From Cellulomonas sp. S1-8 (GTDB lineage Bacteria > Actinomycetota > Actinomycetes > Actinomycetales > Cellulomonadaceae): a stretch of 64,000 nucleotides of DNA. Made by a program: the position numbers and the translations under genes. Location: positions 2,480,001-2,544,000 of the forward strand of contig NZ_CP110806.1 in the NCBI RefSeq assembly GCF_026184235.1. The letters run 5' to 3'. The notes below the pieces were generated by a model. The model searched no databases. It was not told the DNA's origin and saw only the letters and a list, made by a program, of their open reading frames with translations. This document shows, piece after piece, positions 34,953 to 43,298 of this stretch; the first letter of the stretch is position 1, and each line of letters starts with the position of its first letter.

Positions 34953-36013
34953 CGCACCCCCGCCGTGCGGGCGGAGTCCCCGGCGAGCGCCCGCGCGACG
35001 CGCGCCGCGAGCGCGGGGCCCTCGTAGACGAAGGCGGTGTACACCTGGACCAGCGTCGCGCCGACCGCGAGGTACTCCCGCGCGTCGGCGGGACCGCTCA
35101 CGCCGCCGACCCCGATGATCACGGCGTCCTCGCCGAGCCGCGTCCGCAGGCGCGCGACGACGTCGAGGCCGCGGGCGAGCACCGGCGGCCCCGACAGGCC
35201 GCCGGGGCCCAGGTCGTGCGCGATCGTCGTGTTGACCGCGACGACGCCGTCCAGGCCCAGCTCGGCGACGAGGTCCGCGACCGCGTCGACGTCGTCGTCG
35301 GACAGGTCGGGCGCGATCTTCACCAGGACCGGCACCGCGGGCCGTCCGGCCCGCGCCGTGGCCTCGTCGGCGGCGACGCGCGTCGCGGTGAGCACGGGTC
35401 GCAGCGCGTCGACCGCCTGCAGGTCACGCAGGCCGGGCGTGTTGGGCGACGACACGTTCACGACGAGGTAGTCCGCGTAGGGGGCGAGGCGGCCGGCGCT
35501 GGTCGCGTAGTCGGCAGCCGCGTCCTCGGCGGGCGTCACCTTGGTCTTGCCGATGTTGGCGCCGACGACGAGCGACCTGCCGTGCGGCGTCGCCCGCAGC
35601 CGGCGCAGACGCGCCGCGACCGCCGCCGACCCCTCGTTGTTGAAGCCCATGCGGTTGCGCAGCGCACGGCTCTCGACGACGCGCCACAGCCGGGGCTGCT
35701 CGTTGCCCGGCTGCGGGTGCGCGGTGACGGTGCCGATCTCGACGAACGCGAACCCGAGCATCGCCAGGCCCTCGACGGCGCGGGCGTTCTTGTCGAAGCC
35801 CGCGGCGAGCCCGAACCGCCCCGGCACGGTGCGTCCCCAGACGCGGACGTGCCCGGCGTCGTCCCGCGGCACGCCCAGCACGCGGGACACGACCGTCCGC
35901 AGGACGGGGACGCGGCCCACGGCACCGATCAGCGCGAAGGCCAGCTCGTGCGCGCGCTCGGGGTCCATGCGACGGAACACCAGGTCGAACAGCAGCCGGT
36001 ACACGCGGGTCAC
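34949..36013 (-). CDS. pyrD: Dihydroorotate dehydrogenase, class 2 (quinone-linked)
   Basis: 354 residues from GTG 36013, overlapping the upstream TGA by four bases; GTG 36004 is an alternative. It oxidises dihydroorotate to orotate in pyrimidine synthesis and passes electrons to the quinone pool. Seen are FRRMDPERAHELAF (N-terminal membrane-associating helix typical of class 2), GLAAGFDKNA (FMN), NRMGFNNEG, VVNVSSPNTPGLRDLQ and GVGGVSGPADAREYLAVGA. Class 2 is supported by the N-terminal extension and the catalytic Ser in VSSPNT. It is the third of four same-strand, tightly spaced genes. Confidence 0.95.
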   Translation of the reverse strand: MTRVYRLLFDLVFRRMDPERAHELAFALIGAVGRVPVLRTVVSRVLGVPRDDAGHVRVWGRTVPGRFGLAAGFDKNARAVEGLAMLGFAFVEIGTVTAHPQPGNEQPRLWRVVESRALRNRMGFNNEGSAAVAARLRRLRATPHGRSLVVGANIGKTKVTPAEDAAADYATSAGRLAPYADYLVVNVSSPNTPGLRDLQAVDALRPVLTATRVAADEATARAGRPAVPVLVKIAPDLSDDDVDAVADLVAELGLDGVVAVNTTIAHDLGPGGLSGPPVLARGLDVVARLRTRLGEDAVIIGVGGVSGPADAREYLAVGATLVQVYTAFVYEGPALAARVARALAGDSARTAGVR

Positions 36014-36459
36014 CCTACGGCGGGCGGAGCGTCGGACGCCGGGACGTCCATGCCCGGCGTGGGGCGTCCGGTGCGCCACAGCCACCACAGCCCGACGAAC
36101 GGCAGGACGAGCGGCACGTAGCCGTACCCGGCGCCCAGCTGCGACCAGACGGTCTCGTCGGGGAGGTCCCCCACGTCGACCACGGACAGCGTCCCGACGG
36201 TCAGCACCCCGACGAGCTCGAACGCCACGGCGGCCCACGCGAGGCGGCGCCGGTCCCGGGCCAGCGCGTACGTCGCGACGAGGTACACCAGGCCGGCCAG
36301 CAGCGACAGCAGGTAGGCGACGGGGGCCTCGGCGAGCTTGGTGGCGACCTGGTAGAGGCCGCGCGCCGTCGCGGCGAGCGCGAGCACGCCGTACACCGCG
36401 ACGAGCAGCCGGCCGGGACCGGCGCCCGTCGGTCGGTGCGCCCCGCGCTCCGCAGCCAT
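36010..36459 (-). CDS. Four-helix membrane protein, unknown, upstream of pyrD
   Basis: 149 residues from ATG 36459. Four hydrophobic helices (about residues 19-36, 48-67, 75-92, 112-129), with an Arg-rich loop and a short Pro-rich tail. The TGA overlaps the pyrD GTG, so it is translationally coupled to it. No recognisable motif. Three bases separate it from the upstream membrane protein gene. The two could form a membrane complex near the quinone-linked PyrD, but this rests only on gene order. Confidence 0.78.
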   Translation of the reverse strand: MAAERGAHRPTGAGPGRLLVAVYGVLALAATARGLYQVATKLAEAPVAYLLSLLAGLVYLVATYALARDRRRLAWAAVAFELVGVLTVGTLSVVDVGDLPDETVWSQLGAGYGYVPLVLPFVGLWWLWRTGRPTPGMDVPASDAPPAVG

Positions 36460-36462
36460 GCG

Positions 36463-36819
36463 TCACGACCCCCAGATCTGCAGCAGGCGCAGCTCGAGGA
36501 ACGCGACCGTGAGCGCGGCGACGAGCAGCACGACCGAGCTCCACCGCGTGCGCTCCGCGAACGCCCACGCCGCGGCAACGGGCAGGACGACCAGCTGGGT
36601 CACCACGTACCCCCACAGCAGCAGGCCGTCGACGTCCTGGTCGCCCGTCGCCTGCACGACGGCCAGCACGACGGCCTGCAGGAGCAGCACGCCCATCACG
36701 ACCGCGCCGCCCCACAGCTGGCGCAGGACGACCGCGCGGTCGGCGACCACGAACCACGTGGCCCAGCCGGCCAGCGCCAGGCAGAGCGCCGCGACGAGCA
36801 GCGCGAGGGGGACGAGCAC
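36463..36819 (-). CDS. Four-helix membrane protein, unknown
   Basis: 118 residues from GTG 36819, chosen because the hydrophobic region begins right after it; the open frame could start 12 codons earlier. It has four hydrophobic helices ending LRLLQIWGS. It starts a four-gene same-strand group (this gene, the next membrane protein, pyrD and the 71-residue protein) with gaps of three bases or overlaps. Divergent from leucyl aminopeptidase with 77 bases between starts. Function unknown. Confidence 0.72.
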   Translation of the reverse strand: MLVPLALLVAALCLALAGWATWFVVADRAVVLRQLWGGAVVMGVLLLQAVVLAVVQATGDQDVDGLLLWGYVVTQLVVLPVAAAWAFAERTRWSSVVLLVAALTVAFLELRLLQIWGS

Positions 36820-36896
36820 GGAGCCAGAACCTACCTGGCAGGGCCGCCGGCGCACGACCCGCCGGCCCCCGGCCGTGCCGCGGCTACGATCGGTGC

Positions 36897-38378
36897 GTGA
36901 TCTCGCTGACCTCCACCGACCCCACCCAGCTCGACGTCGACGCGGTCGTCGTGGGCGTCCTCACCCAGGGCACGTCCGTGGTACCGGTCGGTGCCGACTG
37001 GTTGCCCGCCGAGCTCGCGCGGCAGATCACGCAGGACGGCGCACGCCTCGGCATCACGGGCGCGGTCGACGAGGTCCGCCGCCTGCCGGGCACGGGGCTG
37101 CGCGCCGCGACCCTCGTGGTGACCGGGCTCGGAGACGGGCCCGTGGACGCGAGCACCCCGGCCGGTGCGGAGCTGCTGCGCCGGGCGAGCGGCGCCGCCC
37201 TGCGCGAGCTGACGGGCCTGGACGCCGTCGCGGTCGCGCTCCCCGCACCGGACGCCGACGCCGTGGCCGCGATCGCCGAGGGCTCGCTCCTCGGCGCCTA
37301 CGCCTTCGTGCGGTACCACGCGCAGGACGCACCGGTGAGCCGCCTCGAGGTCGTGACCGACGCCGCGGACGACCCGGCCGCCACCGCGGCCCTCGCCCGC
37401 GCCGAGGTCCTCGCCGCCGCGGTCCACGGCACGCGCGACCTGGTCAACACGGCACCGAACGACCTGTACCCCGCCGCGTTCGCCGACGCCGCGAAGGCCG
37501 CCGTCAAGGCGTCCGGCGCCAAGGGGCTCAAGGTCACGGTCCTCGACGAGAAGGCACTGGCCGCGGGCGGCTACGGCGGCCTCGTCGGCGTCGGGCAGGG
37601 CTCGGCGCGCCCCCCGCGACTCGTCAAGGTCGCCTACGCGCCGGCCAAGGCGTCGGGGCACGTGGCACTGGTCGGCAAGGGCATCACGTTCGACTCCGGC
37701 GGCATCTCGATCAAGCCCGCCGCGGGCATGGAGGCGATGAAGTCCGACATGGCCGGCGCCGCCGCCGTCCTGCACACCGTCGTCGCGGCCGCCCGCCTCG
37801 GCCTGCCCGTGGCCGTCACCGGCTGGCTGTGCCTGGCCGAGAACATGCCGTCGGGCACGGCCCAGCGCCCCTCCGACGTCGTCACGATCCGCGGTGGCAC
37901 GACCGTCGAGGTGCTCAACACCGACGCGGAGGGCCGCCTGGTCATGGCCGACGGCCTCGTCGCCGCCGTCGAGGAGAAGCCCGACCTGGTCGTCGACATC
38001 GCGACGCTCACCGGGGCGCAGGTCGTCGCGCTGGGTCACCGCGTGTCGGCCGTCATGGGCACGGACGACGCCCGGGGCGAGGTGGTGGACGCCGCGCACC
38101 GCGCCGGCGAGCAGTTCTGGCCGATGCCCCTGCCCACGGACCTGCGCGCGGGCCTGAAGTCGAAGGTCGCCGACCTCGCCAACATCGGCGACCGCTTCGG
38201 CGGCATGCTGACGGCGGGGATCTTCCTGCAGGAGTTCGTGGGGTCGACGCCGTGGGCGCACCTCGACATCGCGGGCCCGTCGTTCAACGAGCGCACGGCC
38301 TTCGGCTACACGCCCGTGGGCGGCACCGGCGTGGGTGTGCGCACGCTGCTCGGCCTGCTGGAGTCGCGCGCGTCCTGA
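36897..38378 (+). CDS. pepA: Leucyl aminopeptidase (M17)
   Basis: 493 residues from GTG 36897. It removes N-terminal residues from peptides using two metal ions. Metal and active-site motifs are GKGITFDSGGISIK (Lys and Asp) and NTDAEGRL, the family signature, both near residues 260-350. The N-terminal domain of ~150 residues is the less conserved A-type (macro-like) domain. Hexameric cytosolic enzyme. It corresponds to Rv2213 pepB in the M. tuberculosis order. Confidence 0.94.
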   Translation: MISLTSTDPTQLDVDAVVVGVLTQGTSVVPVGADWLPAELARQITQDGARLGITGAVDEVRRLPGTGLRAATLVVTGLGDGPVDASTPAGAELLRRASGAALRELTGLDAVAVALPAPDADAVAAIAEGSLLGAYAFVRYHAQDAPVSRLEVVTDAADDPAATAALARAEVLAAAVHGTRDLVNTAPNDLYPAAFADAAKAAVKASGAKGLKVTVLDEKALAAGGYGGLVGVGQGSARPPRLVKVAYAPAKASGHVALVGKGITFDSGGISIKPAAGMEAMKSDMAGAAAVLHTVVAAARLGLPVAVTGWLCLAENMPSGTAQRPSDVVTIRGGTTVEVLNTDAEGRLVMADGLVAAVEEKPDLVVDIATLTGAQVVALGHRVSAVMGTDDARGEVVDAAHRAGEQFWPMPLPTDLRAGLKSKVADLANIGDRFGGMLTAGIFLQEFVGSTPWAHLDIAGPSFNERTAFGYTPVGGTGVGVRTLLGLLESRAS

Positions 38379-38427
38379 CGGGCACGGGCCCGGACCGTCG
38401 TGCGGGTCGGCCCGGCAGAGGCGTCGG

Positions 38428-38787
38428 TCAGGTGCGCTCGGCCGCGCGACGGCGGCGCTCGATCCGCTGCCGCGAGTTCCAGTCGCGCACGCGCTGCGGG
38501 TACCCGGTGCGCTGCACGTCGTACACGGGGATCTGCAGGTCGCGCGCGATCGACGCGGCGGCACGCTCGTCCGGGACCTTGCGGCGCGTCCACTCACCGT
38601 CGGTCGCGACGAGCATGAGCGTCGTCGGCGTGACGTTGGTGCGCGGCTCGACGTACGCCTCGACGCCGACGCGCGTCATGACGAAGTCGCGGAGGTACGC
38701 GAGCGTCTCGGCCCGTGCGTCGCGGCCCGTGGGCGCATCGGTGGGAGAGCCGGACCGGCCCGGGCGCCGACGTGAGAACAGACCCAT
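38428..38787 (-). CDS. Conserved small basic protein, unknown
   Basis: 119 residues from ATG 38787. It begins with a short basic stretch (GLFSRRRPGRSG), then an alpha-beta pattern (AETLAYLRDFVMTRVGVEAYVEP, TTLMLVATDGEWTRRKVPD, AASIARDLQIPVYDVQRTGYP) and ends with a highly basic tail (RQRIERRRRAAE). It is a plausible soluble or nucleic-acid-contacting protein. No known domain is recognised. It lies between pepA (convergent) and lpdA (divergent) and probably has its own promoter in the 215-base gap. Confidence 0.7.
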   Translation of the reverse strand: MGLFSRRRPGRSGSPTDAPTGRDARAETLAYLRDFVMTRVGVEAYVEPRTNVTPTTLMLVATDGEWTRRKVPDERAAASIARDLQIPVYDVQRTGYPQRVRDWNSRQRIERRRRAAERT

Positions 38788-39002
38788 GGGGGGCACCCTA
38801 CCGACGCCTGCTGGATGTCACCTGGGCGCCGCCCGTGCGCGCCCATCCACCACCCGGACGGCCGTCAGGTCATGGGACGACTGTCACGGGACTCACACCC
38901 CGCGATGTGCTAGCCGGTTCGTCCCGGTGGGGAGGGGATGACAGGATGGGGCGGCAGCCCGAATCCCCCCGCTTGCCGACCGAGCATGCAAGGAGTGCGC
39001 AC

Positions 39003-40385
39003 GTGGCCGAGACCGGCACCGCTTTCGACATCGTCGTCCTGGGCGGAGGCAGTGGCGGCTACGCGGCCGCGCTCCGCGCCGCCGAGCTGGGCAAGACCGT
39101 CGCCCTGGTCGAGGCCGACAAGGTGGGGGGCACCTGCCTGCACCGCGGCTGCATCCCCACCAAGGCCCTCCTGCACGCGGCCGAGCTGGCCGACAACGCC
39201 CGCGAGGGTGCGCACTTCGGTGTGCACACCCACCTCGAGCGCATCGACATGACCGGCGTGAACCAGTACAAGGACTCCGTGATCGGCCGCCTCTACAAGG
39301 GGCTCCAGGGGCTCGTCAAGTCCCGCAAGATCGAGGTCGTCGAGGGCTACGGCACGCTGACCGGCACGAACACCGTCCAGGTCGGGGACCGCACGCTGAC
39401 CGGCGAGCACATCGTGCTCGGGACCGGCTCGTACGCCCGCTCGCTGCCCGGCCTGGAGATCGGCGGCCGGGTCATGACCTCGGACCAGGCCCTCACGCTC
39501 GACTACGTGCCCCGCTCGGCGATCGTTCTCGGCGGCGGCGTCATCGGCTCGGAGTTCGCCAGCGTGTGGCGCTCCTTCGGTGCCGACGTCACGATCATCG
39601 AGGCGCTCCCCCACCTCGTGCCCAACGAGGAGGAGGTCATCTCCAAGGCCTTCGAGCGGGCGTTCCGCAAGCGCGGCATCGGCTTCCACCTCGGCGTCCG
39701 GTTCTCCGGTGTCACGCAGGACGACGACGGTGTCCACGTCACGCTCGAGGACGGCAAGACGTTCGACGCCGACCTCCTGCTCGTCGCCGTCGGCCGCGGG
39801 CCGAGCACCTCGGGCCTGGGCTACGAGGAGCAGGGCATCACGCTGGACCGCGGCTTCGTCATCACCGACGAGCGCCTGCACACCGGCGTGGCCAACATCT
39901 ACGCGGTCGGCGACATCGTCCCCGGCCTGCAGCTCGCGCACCGCGGCTTCCAGCAGGGCATCTTCGTCGCCGAGCAGATCGCGGGCCTCAACCCGCCGCT
40001 CATCGAGGAGTCCGGGATCCCGCGCGTGACCTACTCCGACCCCGAGGTGGGGTCGGTCGGCGTCACCGAGAAGCGCGCCAAGGAGCTGTACGGCGACGAC
40101 GCGGTCGAGGTGCTCGAGTACAACCTCGGCGGGAACGGCAAGAGCCAGATCCTCGCGACCCAGGGGTTCATCAAGCTCGTCCGCAAGAAGGACGGCCCCG
40201 TCGTCGGTGTGCACATGATCGGCGCGCGCGTCGGCGAGCTCATCGGCGAGGGCCAGCTCATCGTCAACTGGGAGGCCTACCCGGAGGACGTCGCGCAGCT
40301 GGTCCACGCGCACCCCACGCAGAACGAGGCTCTCGGTGAGGCGTTCCTCGCGCTCGCCGGCAAGCCGCTGCACGCCCACAACTGA
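39003..40385 (+). CDS. lpdA: Dihydrolipoyl dehydrogenase (E3)
   Basis: 460 residues from GTG 39003, with AAGGAG eight bases ahead. It reoxidises dihydrolipoyl groups of 2-oxoacid dehydrogenase E2 subunits and reduces NAD. Seen are VVLGGGSGG (FAD), the redox disulfide pair in CLHRGC (near 44 and 49), AIVLGGGVIGSEF (NAD) and the C-terminal HPTQNEAL (active-site His-Glu). Just upstream of sucB (27 bases), so the two are one operon. The 215-base upstream gap contains no gene. Confidence 0.95.
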   Translation: MAETGTAFDIVVLGGGSGGYAAALRAAELGKTVALVEADKVGGTCLHRGCIPTKALLHAAELADNAREGAHFGVHTHLERIDMTGVNQYKDSVIGRLYKGLQGLVKSRKIEVVEGYGTLTGTNTVQVGDRTLTGEHIVLGTGSYARSLPGLEIGGRVMTSDQALTLDYVPRSAIVLGGGVIGSEFASVWRSFGADVTIIEALPHLVPNEEEVISKAFERAFRKRGIGFHLGVRFSGVTQDDDGVHVTLEDGKTFDADLLLVAVGRGPSTSGLGYEEQGITLDRGFVITDERLHTGVANIYAVGDIVPGLQLAHRGFQQGIFVAEQIAGLNPPLIEESGIPRVTYSDPEVGSVGVTEKRAKELYGDDAVEVLEYNLGGNGKSQILATQGFIKLVRKKDGPVVGVHMIGARVGELIGEGQLIVNWEAYPEDVAQLVHAHPTQNEALGEAFLALAGKPLHAHN

Positions 40386-40412
40386 CCCAGGATCGAAGGA
40401 GACAGAGCGGTC

Positions 40413-42266
40413 ATGTCCGAGAACGTGCAGCTTCCCGCGCTGGGTGAGTCCGTCACCGAAGGCACCGTCACCCGCTGGCTGAAGAACGTCGGCGACACCG
40501 TCGCGGTCGACGAGCCCCTGCTCGAGATCTCGACCGACAAGGTCGACACCGAGATCCCGTCACCTGTCGCGGGGGTGCTCGAGCAGATCCTCGTCCAGGA
40601 GGACGAGACCGTCGAGGTCGGCGCGACGCTGGCCGTCATCGGCTCCGGCGCGGGTGCCGACGACGCCGGCTCCGCCGAGCAGCAGGCGCCGGCGCAGGAC
40701 GCGCAGCCGGAGCAGGCCGAGCAGGCCGCCGAGCCCGAGCAGCAGGCACCCGCCGAGGAGCCCGCGGCCGAGCAGGCGCCCCAGCAGTCCACCGAGGAGC
40801 ACGAGGACGCCCCGGCACCAGCCACGTCGTCGGGCGGCGGGGGCGGCCAGGAGGTCACCCTCCCGGCGCTCGGCGAGTCGGTCACCGAGGGGACGGTCAC
40901 GCGGTGGCTCAAGGCCGTCGGCGACGAGGTCGCCGTCGACGAGCCCCTGCTCGAGATCTCGACCGACAAGGTCGACACCGAGATCCCGTCGCCGGTCGCC
41001 GGGACCCTGCAGGAGATCCGCGTGCAGGAGGACGAGACCGTCGAGGTCGGCGCCGTCCTCGCGATCGTGGGGTCCGGAGCCGCAGCGCCCGCCGCGGAGC
41101 AGCCGGCTGCACCCGAGCAGCCGAGCGAGCAGCCGAGCGAGCAGCCGGCGGACGAGCAGCCCGCGTCGCAGGACGCCTCCGGGTACGAGGCTCCCGCGCC
41201 GGAGACCGAGCAGGCCCCCGCAGCCGCACAGCCCGCACCTGCCGCGCAGGAGGCGGCCACCGCGCAGCAGGCCGCCGCGCAGCCCGCGTCCGCACCGCCG
41301 GCCACCGCGGGCGGGTCCTACCTCACGCCGCTGGTCCGCAAGCTGGCGTCCGAGAAGGGCGTGGACGTCGCGACCCTCACCGGCACCGGCGTCGGCGGGC
41401 GGATCCGCAAGGAGGACGTGCTCGAGGCCGCCGCGAAGGCCGAGGAGGCCCGCAAGGCAGCCGAGGCCGCGAAGGCAGCCAAGGCAGCGCCCGCCCCGGC
41501 GGCCGCAGCACCGGCGTCCGCGAAGGCGACACCGGCCGCGGTCTCGCCGCTGCGCGGCACGACCGAGAAGGCCAGCCGGCTGCGCCAGATCATCGCCGAG
41601 CGCATGGTCGAGGCCCTGCACTCGCAGGCGCAGCTCACCACGGTCGTCGAGGTCGACGTCACCAAGATCGCCCGGCTGCGCGCCCGTGCGAAGGACGACT
41701 TCAAGGCGCGCGAGGGCGTCAACCTCACGTTCCTGCCGTTCTTCGTGCAGGCCGCGATCGAGGCGCTCAAGGCGTACCCCAAGGTCAACGGGGTGCTCGA
41801 GGGCTCGACGATCACGTACCACGCCCAGGAGAACGTCGGCATCGCGGTCGACACCGAGCGCGGCCTGGTCGTGCCGGTCATCCGCGACGCGGGCGACCTC
41901 AACATCGCCGGCATCTCGCGCAAGATCGCCGACCTCGCAACCCGCACCCGGGCCAACAAGGTGACGCCGGACGAGCTGTCCGGTGCCACGTTCACGGTCA
42001 CCAACACCGGGTCGGGCGGCGCGATCATCGACACCCCCATCGTCCCGGGCGGCACGTCCGCGATCCTCGGCACCGGCTCGATCGTCAAGCGCCCCGTCGT
42101 CATCAAGGGTGCGGACGGCGAGGACGTCATCGCCATCCGGTCGATGTGCTACCTGTGCCTGTCCTACGACCACCGCCTGGTCGACGGCGCGGACGCGTCG
42201 CGCTACCTCACCGCGGTGAAGAACCGCCTCGAGGAGGGCGCGTTCGAGGCCGAGATCGGCCTCTGA
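40413..42266 (+). CDS. sucB: Dihydrolipoamide acyltransferase (E2) with two lipoyl domains
   Basis: 617 residues from ATG 40413. Order: lipoyl domain 1 (Lys in [10 protein letters not shown] near 44), an acidic Glu/Gln/Ala/Pro linker, lipoyl domain 2 (Lys near 187), a second linker, a peripheral subunit-binding domain ([18 protein letters not shown] near 305), an Ala/Lys-rich linker, and the catalytic domain with [12 protein letters not shown] near residue 587. The actinobacterial E2 serves pyruvate and 2-oxoglutarate dehydrogenases; the Rv2215 dlaT place is equivalent. Annotations vary between SucB and DlaT. Its lipoyl cofactor would come from LipB/LipA encoded in this window. Confidence 0.93.
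   Translation: MSENVQLPALGESVTEGTVTRWLKNVGDTVAVDEPLLEISTDKVDTEIPSPVAGVLEQILVQEDETVEVGATLAVIGSGAGADDAGSAEQQAPAQDAQPEQAEQAAEPEQQAPAEEPAAEQAPQQSTEEHEDAPAPATSSGGGGGQEVTLPALGESVTEGTVTRWLKAVGDEVAVDEPLLEISTDKVDTEIPSPVAGTLQEIRVQEDETVEVGAVLAIVGSGAAAPAAEQPAAPEQPSEQPSEQPADEQPASQDASGYEAPAPETEQAPAAAQPAPAAQEAATAQQAAAQPASAPPATAGGSYLTPLVRKLASEKGVDVATLTGTGVGGRIRKEDVLEAAAKAEEARKAAEAAKAAKAAPAPAAAAPASAKATPAAVSPLRGTTEKASRLRQIIAERMVEALHSQAQLTTVVEVDVTKIARLRARAKDDFKAREGVNLTFLPFFVQAAIEALKAYPKVNGVLEGSTITYHAQENVGIAVDTERGLVVPVIRDAGDLNIAGISRKIADLATRTRANKVTPDELSGATFTVTNTGSGGAIIDTPIVPGGTSAILGTGSIVKRPVVIKGADGEDVIAIRSMCYLCLSYDHRLVDGADASRYLTAVKNRLEEGAFEAEIGL
40506..40990 (+). repeat. 56-bp identical direct repeat in the two lipoyl modules of sucB
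   Basis: Bases 40506-40561 and 40935-40990 are identical, 429 bases (143 codons) apart, both coding the lipoylation loop. Near-perfect synonymous conservation in so GC-rich a gene suggests recent duplication or ongoing gene conversion between the modules. Confidence 0.85.
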
Positions 42267-42278
42267 CGCACGCACGTC

Positions 42279-42316
42279 ACGCGGGGCCGTCCACCTTCGG
42301 GTGGGCGGCCCCGCGT
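42279..42316 (+). terminator. sucB terminator with UUCG tetraloop
   Basis: 17-base arms (42279-42295 and 42300-42316), with one G-U wobble, enclose a TTCG loop closed by C-G, the exceptionally stable cUUCGg form. It follows the sucB stop by 12 bases and separates it from the epimerase gene on the same strand. Confidence 0.82.
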
Positions 42317-42380
42317 CGTGGCTTCCGCGCCCGCACCGGTCACCGGGCCGCGAGGACGGCGCGCGGCTAGGGTGACCCGC

Positions 42381-43298
42381 ATGCGCGTGCTCGTCGCCGG
42401 GTCGTCCGGCCTCGTCGGTTCGTCGCTCGTGCCGCACCTGCGTGAGCGCGGCCACGACGTCGTCCGGCTCGTCCGCCGGGACCCGCGCGGTCCCGAGGAA
42501 GCGGCGTGGGACCCGGTGGCGGGCGACATCGACACGGCTGTCGTCGCCTCGTGCGACGCCGTCGTCGACCTGGCGGGCGTCAACGTCGCGTCCCGGCCGC
42601 TCACCGCCGCACGCAAGCGGGAGGTCGTCACCTCCCGCGTGCAGACCGCCGGTCTCCTCGCCCGGACGCTCGCGGGCCTCGCCTCGCAGGACCCTGGCCG
42701 CGCGCCGCGCGTGCTGCTGCAGGCCTCGGGCATCGGCGCCTACGGGGACCGCGGGGACACGCTCCTGACGGAGGACGAGCCGCTCGGTGACACGTTCTTC
42801 GCCGGCGTCGTGCGCCGGTGGGAGGCGGCCACCGTGCCCGCGCAGGACGCGGGCGTCCGCGTCGTGCTCCTGCGCACCGGCATCGTCCTGAGCCCGGACG
42901 GTGGTGCGGCCGCCCCGCTGCTGCTGCCGTTGCGCGCCGGCGTCGCGACCCGGCTCGGGTCGGGACGGCAGTTCTGGAGCTGGATCAGCCTGCTCGACGA
43001 GGTACGCGCGATCGAGCACCTGCTGACGGCACCCGTGCACGGCCCGGCGAACCTCGTCGCGCGCGCGGACCGGCACGCCGACCTCGTGCAGGCGCTGCGG
43101 CTGGCATGGGGCGCCCGGGTGACCGTCCCCGTCCCGGCTCCCGCGCTGCGCCTCGCGCTGCGCGACTTCTCCTCCGAGGCGCTCGGGTCGATCAACGCGG
43201 ACCCGGCGGTGCTGCGAGAGTCCGGGTTTATCCCGCTGCACGGGACGGCCACGGACGTGGCGCACTGGCTCAGGGCGTCGGGCCGCCGGGCTCCCTGA
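42381..43298 (+). CDS. TIGR01777-type NAD(P)-dependent epimerase (SDR superfamily)
   Basis: 305 residues from ATG 42381. The Rossmann glycine motif is GSSGLVGSSL. The family shows DLAGVNVASRPLTAARKREV, QASGIGAYGDRG and a C-terminal DUF1731-like end (AWGARVTVPVPAPALRLALRDFSS). It probably binds NADP and acts on an unknown nucleotide-sugar or other substrate. M. tuberculosis Rv2216 lies in the same place. Its last 29 bases overlap tail-to-tail with the pseudokinase gene on the other strand. Confidence 0.88.
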   Translation: MRVLVAGSSGLVGSSLVPHLRERGHDVVRLVRRDPRGPEEAAWDPVAGDIDTAVVASCDAVVDLAGVNVASRPLTAARKREVVTSRVQTAGLLARTLAGLASQDPGRAPRVLLQASGIGAYGDRGDTLLTEDEPLGDTFFAGVVRRWEAATVPAQDAGVRVVLLRTGIVLSPDGGAAAPLLLPLRAGVATRLGSGRQFWSWISLLDEVRAIEHLLTAPVHGPANLVARADRHADLVQALRLAWGARVTVPVPAPALRLALRDFSSEALGSINADPAVLRESGFIPLHGTATDVAHWLRASGRRAP

